From NCBI GenBank assembly GCA_014874455.1, contig JADBJL010000092.1, positions 1-32,056 on the forward strand: 32,056 nt of DNA, in the 5' to 3' direction. The stretch comes from Thermomicrobiaceae bacterium (GTDB lineage: Bacteria; Chloroflexota; Chloroflexia; Thermomicrobiales; Thermomicrobiaceae). Shown piece after piece: positions 8,262-16,397 of the stretch (the first letter of the stretch is position 1; each line of letters begins with the position of its first letter). The notes beneath the pieces are model-generated. The model did no database searches and was not told where the DNA came from. It saw nothing but the letters and a program-made list of their open reading frames with translations. Both the position numbers and the translations under genes were made by a program.

Positions 8262-9110
8262 ATGCGCGAGATCCATGTCGACCAGATCGCCGCGGCGGTG
8301 CGGGAGCTCTGCCTGGAGGCCAACTACGTGCTGGGCGAGGATGTCCGCCGCGCTTTCGCCCTGGCCCGCGAGCGCGAGGTCTCCCCGCTCGGCCGCCAGG
8401 TGCTCGAGCAACTCCTGGAGAACATCGCCATCGCCGAGCACGACCGCGTGCCGATGTGCCAGGACACCGGCACCGTCGTCGTCTTCGCCGACGTGGGCCA
8501 GGACGTGCACATCGTCGGCGGCGCCTTCGAGGAGGCGATCGACCGCGGCGTGCGCGAGGCCTACAACGTCGGCTACCTGCGCAAGTCGATGGTCGAGCGG
8601 CCCTTCACCGCCCGGCGCAACACCCGCGACAACACCCCGGCGATCGTCCATACCCGGCTGGTGCCGGGCGACCGCCTCCGGCTGGCGCTCCTGGCCAAGG
8701 GTGGCGGGGCCGAGAACATGAGCCGGCTGGCCATGCTGACCCCTGCCGATGGCCGCGAGGGGATCAAGCGCTTCGTGCTGGAGACGGTGAAGCTGGCGGG
8801 GCCCAATGCCTGCCCGCCGGTGATCGTCGGCGTCGGCATCGGCGGCACCTTCGACTCGGTGGGCCGGCTGGCCAAGCGGGCGCTGCTGCGGGAGATCGGT
8901 AGCCTGAACCCCGACCCCGAGGCGGCCGAACTGGAGGCCGAGCTGTTGCAGGCGATCAACCGGCTGGGGATCGGCCCGCAGGGGTTCGGCGGGCGCGTCA
9001 CCGCGCTGGCGGTGCACGTCGAGACGTTCCCCTGCCATATCGCCAGCCTGCCGGTCGCGGTCAACCTCCAGTGCGGCCCGGCTGCCCGCCACCGCGTCGT
9101 CGAGCTGTAG
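8262..9110 (+). CDS. Fe-S fumarate/tartrate hydratase, alpha subunit
   Basis: A 282-residue protein matching the N-terminal half of class I fumarases and the TtdA subunit of L-tartrate dehydratase. These hydrate or dehydrate C4 dicarboxylates on an oxygen-sensitive [4Fe-4S] cluster. The three cluster cysteines are in place: C66 (VPMCQDTG), C184 (NACPPVIVGVGIGG) and C271 (LQCGPAARH). The substrate-binding segment RNTRDNTPA is present. GGAGG lies nine bases before the ATG. In two-subunit enzymes the beta subunit gene normally follows at once; here the next gene, 16 bp on, encodes a RraA-like protein. The beta subunit must be elsewhere, or this protein works with a different partner. Fumarate or a related hydroxydicarboxylate is the likely substrate, but the exact one cannot be fixed. 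Confidence 0.9.
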   Translation: MREIHVDQIAAAVRELCLEANYVLGEDVRRAFALAREREVSPLGRQVLEQLLENIAIAEHDRVPMCQDTGTVVVFADVGQDVHIVGGAFEEAIDRGVREAYNVGYLRKSMVERPFTARRNTRDNTPAIVHTRLVPGDRLRLALLAKGGGAENMSRLAMLTPADGREGIKRFVLETVKLAGPNACPPVIVGVGIGGTFDSVGRLAKRALLREIGSLNPDPEAAELEAELLQAINRLGIGPQGFGGRVTALAVHVETFPCHIASLPVAVNLQCGPAARHRVVEL

Positions 9111-9126
9111 GCGAGGGGAGGGAGAC

Positions 9127-9810
9127 GTGAGCGTCGAGATCGGGCCGATGCCACCGCCGCTGCCGGACGAGCTGCGCCAGCGCTACCTCCAGGTGGGCTT
9201 CGCCACGGTCGGCCACCTGATCGAGCACGGCTTCGCCGACCCGGAGATCCGGGCCATGGTCGAGCCGGTCAAGCTGGCCGGCCGGGCGATCACCGTGCGC
9301 ATCGCGCCGCCGGACTCGACGCTCGTCCACAAGGCGACCGAGTTGCTCGAGCCCGGCGACGTGCTGGTGATCGAGGCCAGCGGCGACCGCCGCCACGCGC
9401 CGGTGGGCGGGATGGTGGCGCTGGCGGCCCGCCAGCGCGGCGCCCTCGGGATCGTCGTCGACGGGGTCTGTACCGACCGCGCCGAGCTGCGGGAGCTGGG
9501 CTTTCCGGTGTTCGCCCGGGGCACCAGCCTCCTCACGACCAAGCTGGTGGAGACGCCGGGCGGCGCGCTGAACCTGCCGGTCTCCTGCGGCGGTGTGGTC
9601 GTGCACCCGGGCGACCTGGTGCTGGCTGACGAGAACGGGGTGCTCTTTCTCCGGCCGTCGGAGGCGGCGGCGCTGTTGCCCGAGGTCGAGGCGCGCGAGC
9701 GGCGGAGCGAGGAGCGGCAGCGCCGGCTGCTCGAGGGCGCTTCGCTGGCCGAGCTCTCCGGGGCCAACGCGATCCTGGAGCGCATGCTCGGGCGGCGGGG
9801 CGGAAGCTGA
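9127..9810 (+). CDS. RraA / HMG-aldolase family protein
   Basis: A 227-residue protein of the RraA-like fold, which includes 4-hydroxy-4-methyl-2-oxoglutarate/oxaloacetate aldolases and the RNase E regulator RraA. Visible blocks: LPDELRQRYLQVGFATVGHLIE, a GDVLVIEASGD strand, PVGGMVALAARQRGALGIVVDG (92-113) and FPVFARGTSL. In canonical aldolases the segment after VDG carries Arg-Asp, where Arg holds the pyruvate carboxylate and Asp the divalent metal. Here it reads VCTDRAEL, so the Arg position is Thr116 while Asp117 is kept. Aldolase activity is therefore uncertain. It follows the hydratase subunit by 16 bp, and GGGGAGGGAG gives a strong Shine-Dalgarno. The pair suggests hydroxydicarboxylate metabolism ending in pyruvate or oxaloacetate. 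Confidence 0.85.
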   Translation: MSVEIGPMPPPLPDELRQRYLQVGFATVGHLIEHGFADPEIRAMVEPVKLAGRAITVRIAPPDSTLVHKATELLEPGDVLVIEASGDRRHAPVGGMVALAARQRGALGIVVDGVCTDRAELRELGFPVFARGTSLLTTKLVETPGGALNLPVSCGGVVVHPGDLVLADENGVLFLRPSEAAALLPEVEARERRSEERQRRLLEGASLAELSGANAILERMLGRRGGS

Positions 9811-9837
9811 GTGCGGCGGCCTGCCGGCACTCGGCGA

Positions 9838-9855
9838 CTCTCCGCTGCGGGAGAG
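9838..9855. terminator. Small hairpin between convergent genes
   Basis: CTCTCC and GGAGAG form a 6-bp stem around a 6-base loop, 28 bp after the RraA-like gene and facing the convergent sir2 gene. No U-tract follows, so it is at best a weak or Rho-assisted terminator. The rest of the 152-bp gap shows nothing else I can name. Confidence 0.3.
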
Positions 9856-9962
9856 CGGGGGAACTCCTTTCCCCGGCGCGCGGCGAGCCACATCGGGGCA
9901 GAGGGCTGCTCGGCCGCTCTCCCGGTGGTTCACGTCAGGCGCCCAAGCGGTGAGCCATAGTC

Positions 9963-10727
9963 CTAGCCGGTCAGGAGCGAGGCCAGCTCGTCCAGCGCGG
10001 GGCCGGCCGGGGCGTAGAGCACGTAGCGGGCCTGGTTGTCGACCGGCGTCGGCTCGTAGTTGACCACGGCGAGGCTCGCGCCGCCCCGGAGTGCCCGGCG
10101 CGGCACGTAGGCTGCTGGGTAAACGCTCAGCGAGGTGCCGACCACCAGCAGCACCGCCGCGGTCTCGGCCAGCTCCAGCGCGCGGCGCAGCGTGTCCTTG
10201 TCCAGCGACTCGCCGAAGGAGACGGTCGCCTCCTTGACCAGCCCGCCGCAGAGCGGGCAGTCGGGCACCGTGCCCTCGGGGCCGGGGTCGAACTCCTCGG
10301 CCGGCCAGCGGGCCCCGCAGTCGAGGCAGCGGATCTGGTGGGCGGTGCCGTGCAGCTCGATGACGAGGGATGGGTCGGAGCCGGCCTTCTGGTGCAGGCC
10401 GTCGATGTTCTGAGTAATGATCTCCCGCAAGTAGCCGGCGGCCTGGAGCCGGGCCAGCGCCCGGTGCCCGGCGTTCGGCTGCGTCCGCGCCAGCAGCGGG
10501 TAGCGCTCGCGCCAGCGCTGCCAGTAGCGACGCCGCACCTCGAGGTCGGTGAGGAAGTCGCGGAACCTCGTCGGGTTCTGCTTCGACCACAGCCCGTCGG
10601 GGCCGCGGTAGTCCGGGATGCCGGACTCGGTCGAGATGCCGGCGCCGGTGAAGGCCAGCGCCGGCTGGTTGCGGTACAGCTCGTCGGCGAGCTGCTCGAT
10701 GATCTCCCGCTGCGCCTCGGTCAGCAT
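9963..10727 (-). CDS. cobB: Sir2-family NAD-dependent protein deacylase
   Basis: A 254-residue class III deacylase. It removes acetyl or other acyl groups from lysines using NAD+, giving nicotinamide and O-acyl-ADP-ribose. The NAD-binding block FTGAGISTESGIPDYRG (26-42), the QNIDG motif (106-110) and the catalytic His126 (ELHGT) are present. A zinc ribbon is formed by C134-x2-C137 and C157-x2-C160, and VGTSLSVYPAA marks the second NAD-binding strand. All catalytic elements are intact. The ATG at 10727 is preferred over an in-frame start at 10916 because GGGAGGG lies eight bases upstream and the family homology begins there. It is divergent from the flavin oxidoreductase gene, sharing a 145-bp promoter region. 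Natural substrates often include acetyl-CoA synthetase, which is not seen here. Confidence 0.94.
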   Translation of the reverse strand: MLTEAQREIIEQLADELYRNQPALAFTGAGISTESGIPDYRGPDGLWSKQNPTRFRDFLTDLEVRRRYWQRWRERYPLLARTQPNAGHRALARLQAAGYLREIITQNIDGLHQKAGSDPSLVIELHGTAHQIRCLDCGARWPAEEFDPGPEGTVPDCPLCGGLVKEATVSFGESLDKDTLRRALELAETAAVLLVVGTSLSVYPAAYVPRRALRGGASLAVVNYEPTPVDNQARYVLYAPAGPALDELASLLTG

Positions 10728-10872
10728 GCGAACGACCCTCCCACTTCGCTCCGGCCTCAATCCTACAGGGACACGCACGTCGCGCGAGCGAGCGGACGGC
10801 CGTTCCACCGGAGCGGCGGATCGCGTATCCTGGTGGGGAAGGCAGGCGTCACCGGCTGGAGCGGGGTTCCCG

Positions 10873-11991
10873 ATGCAGGAAAGCGCGGAGATCGCCATCG
10901 TCGGCGGCGGGATCATCGGCTGCGCGATCGCCTACCAGCTCGCGGCGCGCGGCCACCGGGGCGTGACGGTGCTGGAGCGCGACCGGGTAGGCGGCCAGGC
11001 GGCGATCGCCTTCGCCGGGCTGCTCGCTGGTGCTGCCCCCGGCCATCGGGCCGACCCCTTCAGCACGCTGGCCTCGGCCAGCCTGGAGCGCTTCCCCGGG
11101 GTGGCAGCCGACCTCCACCAGCGCACCGGGGTCGACCCGGAGCTACGCCACACCGGCGCGCTCTACCTGGCGCTGACGGCAGACGAGGAGACGGCGCTGC
11201 GGCTCCCGCCCGAGACGCTCCGGCAGTACCACCCCGAGTGCCGCTGGCTCGAGGCCAGGGAGCTGCGCGAGCTGGAGCCGGAGGTCTCGCCGCTCTTCCG
11301 CGGCGCGCTCTACGTGCCCTGGGAGTGGCAGGTGCTCAGCCCGCGGCTGGTACAGGCCTACGCCCGTGCGGCCGCGCTGGGTGGAGTTCACATCCGTGAG
11401 ACGGTCGAGGTGCGCGGGGTCGAGCGCGAGGGCGAGCGGGTGACGGCGCTCGTCACCAGCGACGGCCGGCTGGCGGTCGGGCAGGTGGTGCTGGCGGCCG
11501 GGGGCTGGAGCGGGCACGTGGGCCGGCTGTTCGGGCTCTCGCTGCCGGTGGGGCCGCTGCGCGGTCAGATCATCCGGCTGGCGGCCTGGGGACCGACGGT
11601 GCGCCGCTCCCTCTACCGGGGCGATCTGTACATCGGCGCCAAGGCGGACGGCACGGTGGCGGTGGGGTCGACCGAGGAGCTGGCCAGCTTCGACCGCCGG
11701 CCGACCGGCGCCGGGGTGGCTCTGCTCAGCCGCTTCGCGGTCGAGACGGTGCCGGCGCTGGGCCAGGCGACCTTCCTGGACGCCTGGGCCGGGCTGCGCC
11801 CGCTGTCCGAGGACGGCCTGCCGCTGATCGGCCGGGCGCCAGGGCTGGCGAACGTGCTGGTGGCGACCGGGCACGCCCGCAACGGGGTGCTCCTGAGCCC
11901 GATCACCGCCGAGGCGATCGCCGACCTGCTCGAGGGCCGCCCGCCGGCCGTCGACCTGGCTCCGTTCGACCCCGCCCGCTTCGGGCGGTAA
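10873..11991 (+). CDS. FAD-dependent oxidoreductase, DAO/glycine-oxidase family
   Basis: A 372-residue flavoenzyme of the D-amino-acid oxidase superfamily, which oxidises amines or amino acids such as glycine, sarcosine or D-amino acids. The N-terminal dinucleotide fold is IAIVGGGIIGCAIAYQLAARG (GGGIIG at 11-16), followed by VTVLERD for the ribose. The second FAD segment is VVLAAGGWSG, and the C-terminal FAD block is AGLRPLSEDGLPLIGRAPGLANVLVATGHARNG. The layout resembles ThiO glycine oxidase, but no thiamine gene is nearby, so the substrate is left open. The ATG at 10873 directly precedes the first beta strand; the open frame to 10618 overlaps sir2 and is rejected. There is no signal peptide. 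An Excalibur gene lies 160 bp downstream, probably in a separate unit. Confidence 0.9.
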   Translation: MQESAEIAIVGGGIIGCAIAYQLAARGHRGVTVLERDRVGGQAAIAFAGLLAGAAPGHRADPFSTLASASLERFPGVAADLHQRTGVDPELRHTGALYLALTADEETALRLPPETLRQYHPECRWLEARELRELEPEVSPLFRGALYVPWEWQVLSPRLVQAYARAAALGGVHIRETVEVRGVEREGERVTALVTSDGRLAVGQVVLAAGGWSGHVGRLFGLSLPVGPLRGQIIRLAAWGPTVRRSLYRGDLYIGAKADGTVAVGSTEELASFDRRPTGAGVALLSRFAVETVPALGQATFLDAWAGLRPLSEDGLPLIGRAPGLANVLVATGHARNGVLLSPITAEAIADLLEGRPPAVDLAPFDPARFGR

Positions 11992-12090
11992 CGCCCGCGC
12001 TGGGGAACATGCTTTTGGGCCCTCGACTAAGTCGGCGCGGCCGCTGAGGCGCACGGGCTGGTGGCGGAGTGCCCGCGTCGGCCCCGGGCA

Positions 12091-12109
12091 GACGCTCGGA
12101 GAGAGCGTC
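12091..12109 (+). terminator. Hairpin after the DAO-family gene
   Basis: GACGCTC and GAGCGTC form a perfect 7-bp stem with a 5-base loop in the 160-bp gap before the Excalibur gene. It lacks a U-tract. It could end the upstream transcript or sit in the leader of the next gene. Confidence 0.3.
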
Positions 12110-12151
12110 GATGTGTGCGAGTAACCTCGCTGACTGGAGAGGACGCGGCCG

Positions 12152-13228
12152 ATGCGCAGAGCACGTCGACTGAGCCCCGTGGTGATGCTCACCGCCCTCC
12201 TCGCGGTGCCGGCCGTGGTGGCGGAGCCGGTGCCGGTCGCGACCGGCGCGTTCGCCGGCACCTGGGCGCGCACCGACCGGCCAGTGCTCGAGGGTGCCGC
12301 TCGGCGAACCTGGATGTGGGGCCCCGGGCCGTTTACCGGGGCGATGGGTGAACCGTACGCGGAGGCTGCGGGTGGGGTCAGGCTCGTCCAGTACTTCGAC
12401 AAGACGCGCATGGAGCTGACCGACCCGGCCGCTGACCCGCGCTCGCCCTGGTACGTGACCAACGGCCTCCTGGCCAAAGAGCTCGTCACCGGCCAGCTCC
12501 AGCTCGGACAGGACACCTTCGAGGCCCACCCGCCAGCGGACGTCAACATCGCCGGTGACGCCGATGACCCGGACGGCCCGACCTATGCCACGTTCAGCGG
12601 CCTGCTCGGCGCCGCTCCCCTCACGGTCGACCAGGTCGTCACCCAGACAGTCGACCGTGGCGGGACGGTCGGCCAGAACCCTGAGCTGGCCGCCTATGGC
12701 GTCACGGCGGCGTATCTCGTGCCGGAGACGAACCACACGGTGGCCTCGGTCTTCTGGGCGTTCATGAACAGCGCCGGGCTGGTCTATGAAAACGGCCAGT
12801 ACGTCGAGGCGCGCCTCTTCGAGAACCCGTTCTACGCCACCGGCTTCCCGCTCACCGAAGCCTACTGGACGCGCATCCGTGTCGGTGGCGTCCAGCGCTG
12901 GGTGCTGGTACAGGTCTTCGAGCGGCGCGTGCTGACCTATACGCCGGACAACCCGGAAGGGTGGAAGGTCGAAGCCGGCAACGTCGGCCGGCACTACTAC
13001 GCCTGGCGCTACGAGCGCCTGGGCAAGCAGTCGGCGCCGCCCCCGCCCGGCTACCGGCCCCCACCCGACCCCGCCTGGCAGTGTGACCCGGCCTACCCGG
13101 ACGTCTGTATCCCCTCGCCGCCACCCGACCTGCGCTGTGCCGATATCCCCTATCGAGGCTTCCGTGTCCTGCCGCCCGACCCGCAGGGGTTCGATCGCGA
13201 CCAGGACGGGATCGGCTGCGAGGGCTGA
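12152..13228 (+). CDS. Secreted protein with C-terminal Excalibur domain
   Basis: A 358-residue exported protein. The N-terminus has a basic start (MRRARR), a hydrophobic core to about residue 24 and a likely signal peptidase site after VVA. The body (about 35-290) contains FAGTWARTDRPV, WMWGPGPF and VQYFDKTRMEL blocks, which I associate with secreted proteins of Chloroflexota; their function is unknown. A Pro-rich linker (PPPPGYRPPPDP) leads to an Excalibur domain at the end: Cys, a short hydrophobic stretch, then D-R-D-Q-D-G-I-G-C-E, a DxDxDG calcium-binding loop closed by the second Cys. The likely role is at the cell surface, possibly wall- or calcium-associated. GGAGAGGA lies upstream of the ATG. 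It converges on pyruvate kinase with only 16 bp between the stops. Confidence 0.85.
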   Translation: MRRARRLSPVVMLTALLAVPAVVAEPVPVATGAFAGTWARTDRPVLEGAARRTWMWGPGPFTGAMGEPYAEAAGGVRLVQYFDKTRMELTDPAADPRSPWYVTNGLLAKELVTGQLQLGQDTFEAHPPADVNIAGDADDPDGPTYATFSGLLGAAPLTVDQVVTQTVDRGGTVGQNPELAAYGVTAAYLVPETNHTVASVFWAFMNSAGLVYENGQYVEARLFENPFYATGFPLTEAYWTRIRVGGVQRWVLVQVFERRVLTYTPDNPEGWKVEAGNVGRHYYAWRYERLGKQSAPPPPGYRPPPDPAWQCDPAYPDVCIPSPPPDLRCADIPYRGFRVLPPDPQGFDRDQDGIGCEG

Positions 13229-13244
13229 GCGCCTCCGTGCCGCC

Positions 13245-14672
13245 TTAAAGCTGCCGCAGGTGCAGCGTGTCGGTGTGGCCGGGCTCCGGGAAGTAGCGCA
13301 GGCTCCCGGTAAAGACGACGTGGTCACCGGGCTGCGCGTAGCCGGCCTCGACGATCGTCCTCGCCATCCCGTCGATCAGTTCCTCGGTCGTCTCGGCGAA
13401 GGGAGCGACGACCGGATAGACACCCCAGACGAGCGCGAGCTGCCGCGCGACGTAGGGGTCGACGGTCAGCGCGATGATCGGCGTCTGCGGCCGCTCGCGC
13501 GCCACCTCGCGAGCGGTGAAGCCGGTGCGCGTGATCGCCCCGATGAGCTGGACGGCCTCCCAGCGCCGTGCGATATCGGTGGCTGCCCGGGCAATAGTCG
13601 AGGCGATGGTGGTCGGGGCCTCGCTGGCCAGTGCGGGAGTCGGCGGGAAGTGCCGCTCGGTCGTGCCGATGATCCGATCCATCATCGCGACCGCTTCCAC
13701 CGGGTACTGGCCGGTCGCGGTCTCGGCACTGAGCATCAACGCATCAGCGCCTTCGATGACGGCGTTGGCGACATCGGTCACCTCGGCGCGGGTCGGGATC
13801 GGCTGGTTGACCATCGACTCCAGCATCTGCGTCGCGATGATCACCGGCCGCCCGCAGGCCCGCGCGGCGGCGATGATCCGTTTCTGGGCGATCGGCACTT
13901 CCTCAGGCTGGAGCTGGACGCCCAGGTCGCCGCGGGCGACCATGATCGCGTCTGCCACGCGCACGATCTCGTCGATCCGCTCCAGCGCCTCCGGACGCTC
14001 GATCTTCGCGACCAGGTGCGCTCGCCCGCCGTAGCGCCGCAGTTCGCCGCGCACCGTCTCGAGGTCGTCGGCCCGGGTGACGAAGCTGACTCCCAGGTAC
14101 TCCAGCTCGTGCTCGGCCGCAAAGGCGATATCGGCCCGGTCGCGGTCGCTCAGGGTAAAGGGGCGGCCGCGGAGCCCTGGCACGGCGACGCCCTGGCGCC
14201 CGAGCAGTAGCCCGCCGCGGGCCACCCGCGCCTGGAGGTGCCGGCCTTCCCGCCGCTCGACCACGAGTTCGAGCAGGCCATCGGCGATGAGGACGCGGTC
14301 ACCCGGCTCGAGCTGCTCGGTGAGCGCCTCGTCCTCGATCGAGATGCGCCCGGGCGCCAGCGGCTGGACTCCGGGCGCGATCTCGACCTGTTGTCCCCGG
14401 CTGAGCCGGATCGGCTCATCACCGGCTAACGGCCCGGTGCGCGGTTTCCAGCCAGCGAGATCTTGCAAGATGCCGACGTAGCGCCCCTCTCGCTCGGCGA
14501 CCTCGCGGATCCGCGTGACGATCTCCTTGCGCTCCGCAGGGGTATTGTGCGCAGCGTTGACCCGCACGATGTTGGTTCCGGCTCGCAGGAGTTCGGCGAG
14601 GACTGCGTCGCCCCAGGACGCCGGCCCGATGGTGGCGACGATCTTGGCTCGCCGCACGGTCTGTTTGCGCAT
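13245..14672 (-). CDS. pyk: Pyruvate kinase, probable K+-independent type
   Basis: A 475-residue glycolytic enzyme converting phosphoenolpyruvate and ADP to pyruvate and ATP. Present are KIVATIGPAS (10-19), the catalytic barrel blocks VAKIERPEAL and MVARGDLGVQLQPEEVP, ATQMLESM, PTRAEVTDVANAV, MLSAETATGQYP, and a complete C-terminal regulatory domain. The K+ site is altered: the usual N-F-S-H reads N39-A-A-H42, so the Ser ligand is Ala. The block that reads DTKGPEIR in muscle enzyme reads D71-L-A-G-W-K76-P-R. The Glu117 position is Lys, which is known to mark K+-independent pyruvate kinases. The ATG at 14672 has GGAGG nine bases upstream. The gene is divergent from the alcohol dehydrogenase. 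Confidence 0.94.
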   Translation of the reverse strand: MRKQTVRRAKIVATIGPASWGDAVLAELLRAGTNIVRVNAAHNTPAERKEIVTRIREVAEREGRYVGILQDLAGWKPRTGPLAGDEPIRLSRGQQVEIAPGVQPLAPGRISIEDEALTEQLEPGDRVLIADGLLELVVERREGRHLQARVARGGLLLGRQGVAVPGLRGRPFTLSDRDRADIAFAAEHELEYLGVSFVTRADDLETVRGELRRYGGRAHLVAKIERPEALERIDEIVRVADAIMVARGDLGVQLQPEEVPIAQKRIIAAARACGRPVIIATQMLESMVNQPIPTRAEVTDVANAVIEGADALMLSAETATGQYPVEAVAMMDRIIGTTERHFPPTPALASEAPTTIASTIARAATDIARRWEAVQLIGAITRTGFTAREVARERPQTPIIALTVDPYVARQLALVWGVYPVVAPFAETTEELIDGMARTIVEAGYAQPGDHVVFTGSLRYFPEPGHTDTLHLRQL

Positions 14673-14737
14673 ACCTTCTCGCCTCCGTTGCGCTCGGTAC
14701 ATAGCTTGCGTCGAGCCATCGGATGGCTGAACGCCTC

Positions 14738-14767
14738 AGGATAACGGACTGGCCCGACCACTGCCAA
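14738..14767 (-). promoter_or_regulatory. Candidate sigma-70 promoter of pyk
   Basis: Read on the minus strand: TTGGCA, 18 bases, then TATCCT, about 65 bp before the pyk start codon. The fit to TTGACA/TATAAT is moderate. It lies in the 165-bp divergent region. A weaker TACTAT at 14786-14791 on the + strand could serve the dehydrogenase side. Confidence 0.45.
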
Positions 14768-14837
14768 CTCGCCGCACGCCGGTGCTACTATGGACGGCGC
14801 AGGCAATGCCTCGACGAGCCAAGCGAAGGAGGGAACG

Positions 14838-15881
14838 ATGCGCGCTGCACGCCTCCACCAGTACGACCCGGAGTTCCGGGGGCCGGACTACCTCTCCCTC
14901 GACGAGGTTCCTGAGCCGACCATCCGGGAAGCGGACGACGTCATCGTCCGGATCGATGGTGCAGGGCTCTGTCGAACCGACCTGCACATCATCGAGGGGA
15001 TCTGGCGCGGCAAGGTCTCGGTGGAGCTGCCGTACACGCTGGGACACGAGAACGCCGGCTTCGTCGAGGAGATCGGCCCCGGCGTGCGCGGGTTCCGGCC
15101 TGGCGACCCGGTCATCGTGCACCCGCTGATCACCGACGGCGTGTGCCCGGCCTGCCGGCGTGGCAACGACATGCACTGTGAGAACAGCCGCTTTCCCGGG
15201 CTCAACTGCGACGGTGGCTTTGCCGAGTATCTCCTGACGAAGGAGCGCAACCTCGTCCGGCTGCCAGATGGGCTCCAGCCACGGGCGGTAGCGCCGCATG
15301 CCGATGCCGGCCTCACCGCCTACCACGCGGCCAAGCGCGCCGCGCGCGTGCTGGAACCGGGGGCCTGGGCGGTGCTGATCGGGTTCGGCGGGCTCGGGCA
15401 CATCGCTTTCCAGGTGCTGCGGAACTTGAGCCCGGCTCGGATCATCGTCGTCGATCGCTCCGAGCTGGCGCTGAGCCTGGCACGCGAGCTCGGAGCGGAG
15501 CACGTGGTACAGGCCGGGCCTGAGACAGTCGCCGAGGTGCGCCGTCTGACGGGCGGCAAGGGGGCCGAGGCCGTGCTGGACTTCGTCGGTGAGGGCGGCG
15601 CCATCGAGCAGGGGCTGGCGATGACGCGCCGGGCCGGAACCTACTTCGTCATCGGCTACGGCGGAACCGTGCAGGTACCGGCCATCGACCTCATCGCCGA
15701 GGAGAAGAGCATCGTCGGCAACCTCGTCGGGACGTACGCCGACTTGCTCGAGCTGATGACCCTGGCCGGCGAGGGCAAGGTGCGGCTGGCGGTGGCATAC
15801 TACCCGCTCGAGCAGATCAACCAGGCGATCCGCGACCTGCACGAGGGGAAGGTCAAGGGGCGCGCCGTGCTGGTGCCCTGA
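14838..15881 (+). CDS. Zinc-dependent secondary alcohol dehydrogenase (Sulfolobus ADH-like)
   Basis: A 347-residue medium-chain dehydrogenase that oxidises alcohols with NAD+. Catalytic zinc ligands are C45 (GLCRTDLH), H70-E71 (GHEN) and D156 (APHADAG), with Asp in the place of the more common Cys, as known for Rhodococcus ADH-A. The structural zinc lobe reads D100-x2-C103-x2-C106-x7-C114. Its first ligand is acidic rather than Cys, like the Glu of Sulfolobus solfataricus ADH. The NAD fold is GFGGLG with VVDRSE, where Asp favours NAD+. The segments FPGLNCDGGFAEY and VGNLVGTYADLLELM also parallel the archaeal enzyme. The start is the ATG with AGGAGGG upstream, not the in-frame ATG at 14790. 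It is followed after 21 bp by the adenosine-kinase gene. Butanediol or another secondary alcohol is plausible given the E1/E2 genes downstream. Confidence 0.92.
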   Translation: MRAARLHQYDPEFRGPDYLSLDEVPEPTIREADDVIVRIDGAGLCRTDLHIIEGIWRGKVSVELPYTLGHENAGFVEEIGPGVRGFRPGDPVIVHPLITDGVCPACRRGNDMHCENSRFPGLNCDGGFAEYLLTKERNLVRLPDGLQPRAVAPHADAGLTAYHAAKRAARVLEPGAWAVLIGFGGLGHIAFQVLRNLSPARIIVVDRSELALSLARELGAEHVVQAGPETVAEVRRLTGGKGAEAVLDFVGEGGAIEQGLAMTRRAGTYFVIGYGGTVQVPAIDLIAEEKSIVGNLVGTYADLLELMTLAGEGKVRLAVAYYPLEQINQAIRDLHEGKVKGRAVLVP

Positions 15882-15902
15882 GGAGTGGCGGAGGAGGCAG
15901 CG

Positions 15903-16397
15903 ATGCCGATCGAGCTGGTGAGCGTGCGGATCGAGAAGCCGGACGAGGTCAACATCGTCTTCGGGCAGTCGCACTTCATCAAGACGGTGGAAGACCTGCA
16001 CGAGGCGCTGGTCACGTCGGTGCCCGGGATCAGGTTCGGCCTCGCCTTCAGCGAGTCGTCGGGGCCGAGGTTGGTGCGCTGGAGCGGCACCGATCCGGAA
16101 TTGACGGAGCTGGCGCGCCGCAACGTGCTCAACATCGCGGCCGGGCATTGCTTCCTGGTGATGCTGGGGAACGCGTACCCGATCAACGTCCTGCCGGCGA
16201 TCCGCAACGTGGCCGAAGTCTGCACCATCTTCTGCGCTACCGCGAACCCTGTCGAGGTGATCCTGGCTGATGTCGGCGAAGGGCGAGCGGTGCTCGGGGT
16301 CGTGGACGGGCTCAAGCCGCTCGGTATCGAAGCCGAGGCCGACGTGGCGAAGCGGCAGGAGTTCCTGCGGCGGATCGGCTATAAGCTTGGCGGGTAG
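15903..16397 (+). CDS. Adenosine-specific kinase (DUF355)
   Basis: A 164-residue protein of the small DUF355 family, described for archaeal and thermophile members as an adenosine-specific kinase. Characteristic blocks are VNIVFGQSHFIKTVEDLHEALV, FGLAFSESSGPRLVRWSG, HCFLVMLGNAYPINVLPAI and CTIFCATANPVEVI, followed by GRAVLGVVDG. It is full length with no signal peptide. GGAGGAGG precedes the ATG, which lies 21 bp after the dehydrogenase stop, so the two are probably co-transcribed. Its job beside alcohol and 2-oxoacid dehydrogenases is unclear; adenosine or AMP salvage is the simple reading. The family is most common in thermophiles, which agrees with the thermophile-like features of the neighbouring dehydrogenase. 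Confidence 0.9.
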   Translation: MPIELVSVRIEKPDEVNIVFGQSHFIKTVEDLHEALVTSVPGIRFGLAFSESSGPRLVRWSGTDPELTELARRNVLNIAAGHCFLVMLGNAYPINVLPAIRNVAEVCTIFCATANPVEVILADVGEGRAVLGVVDGLKPLGIEAEADVAKRQEFLRRIGYKLGG

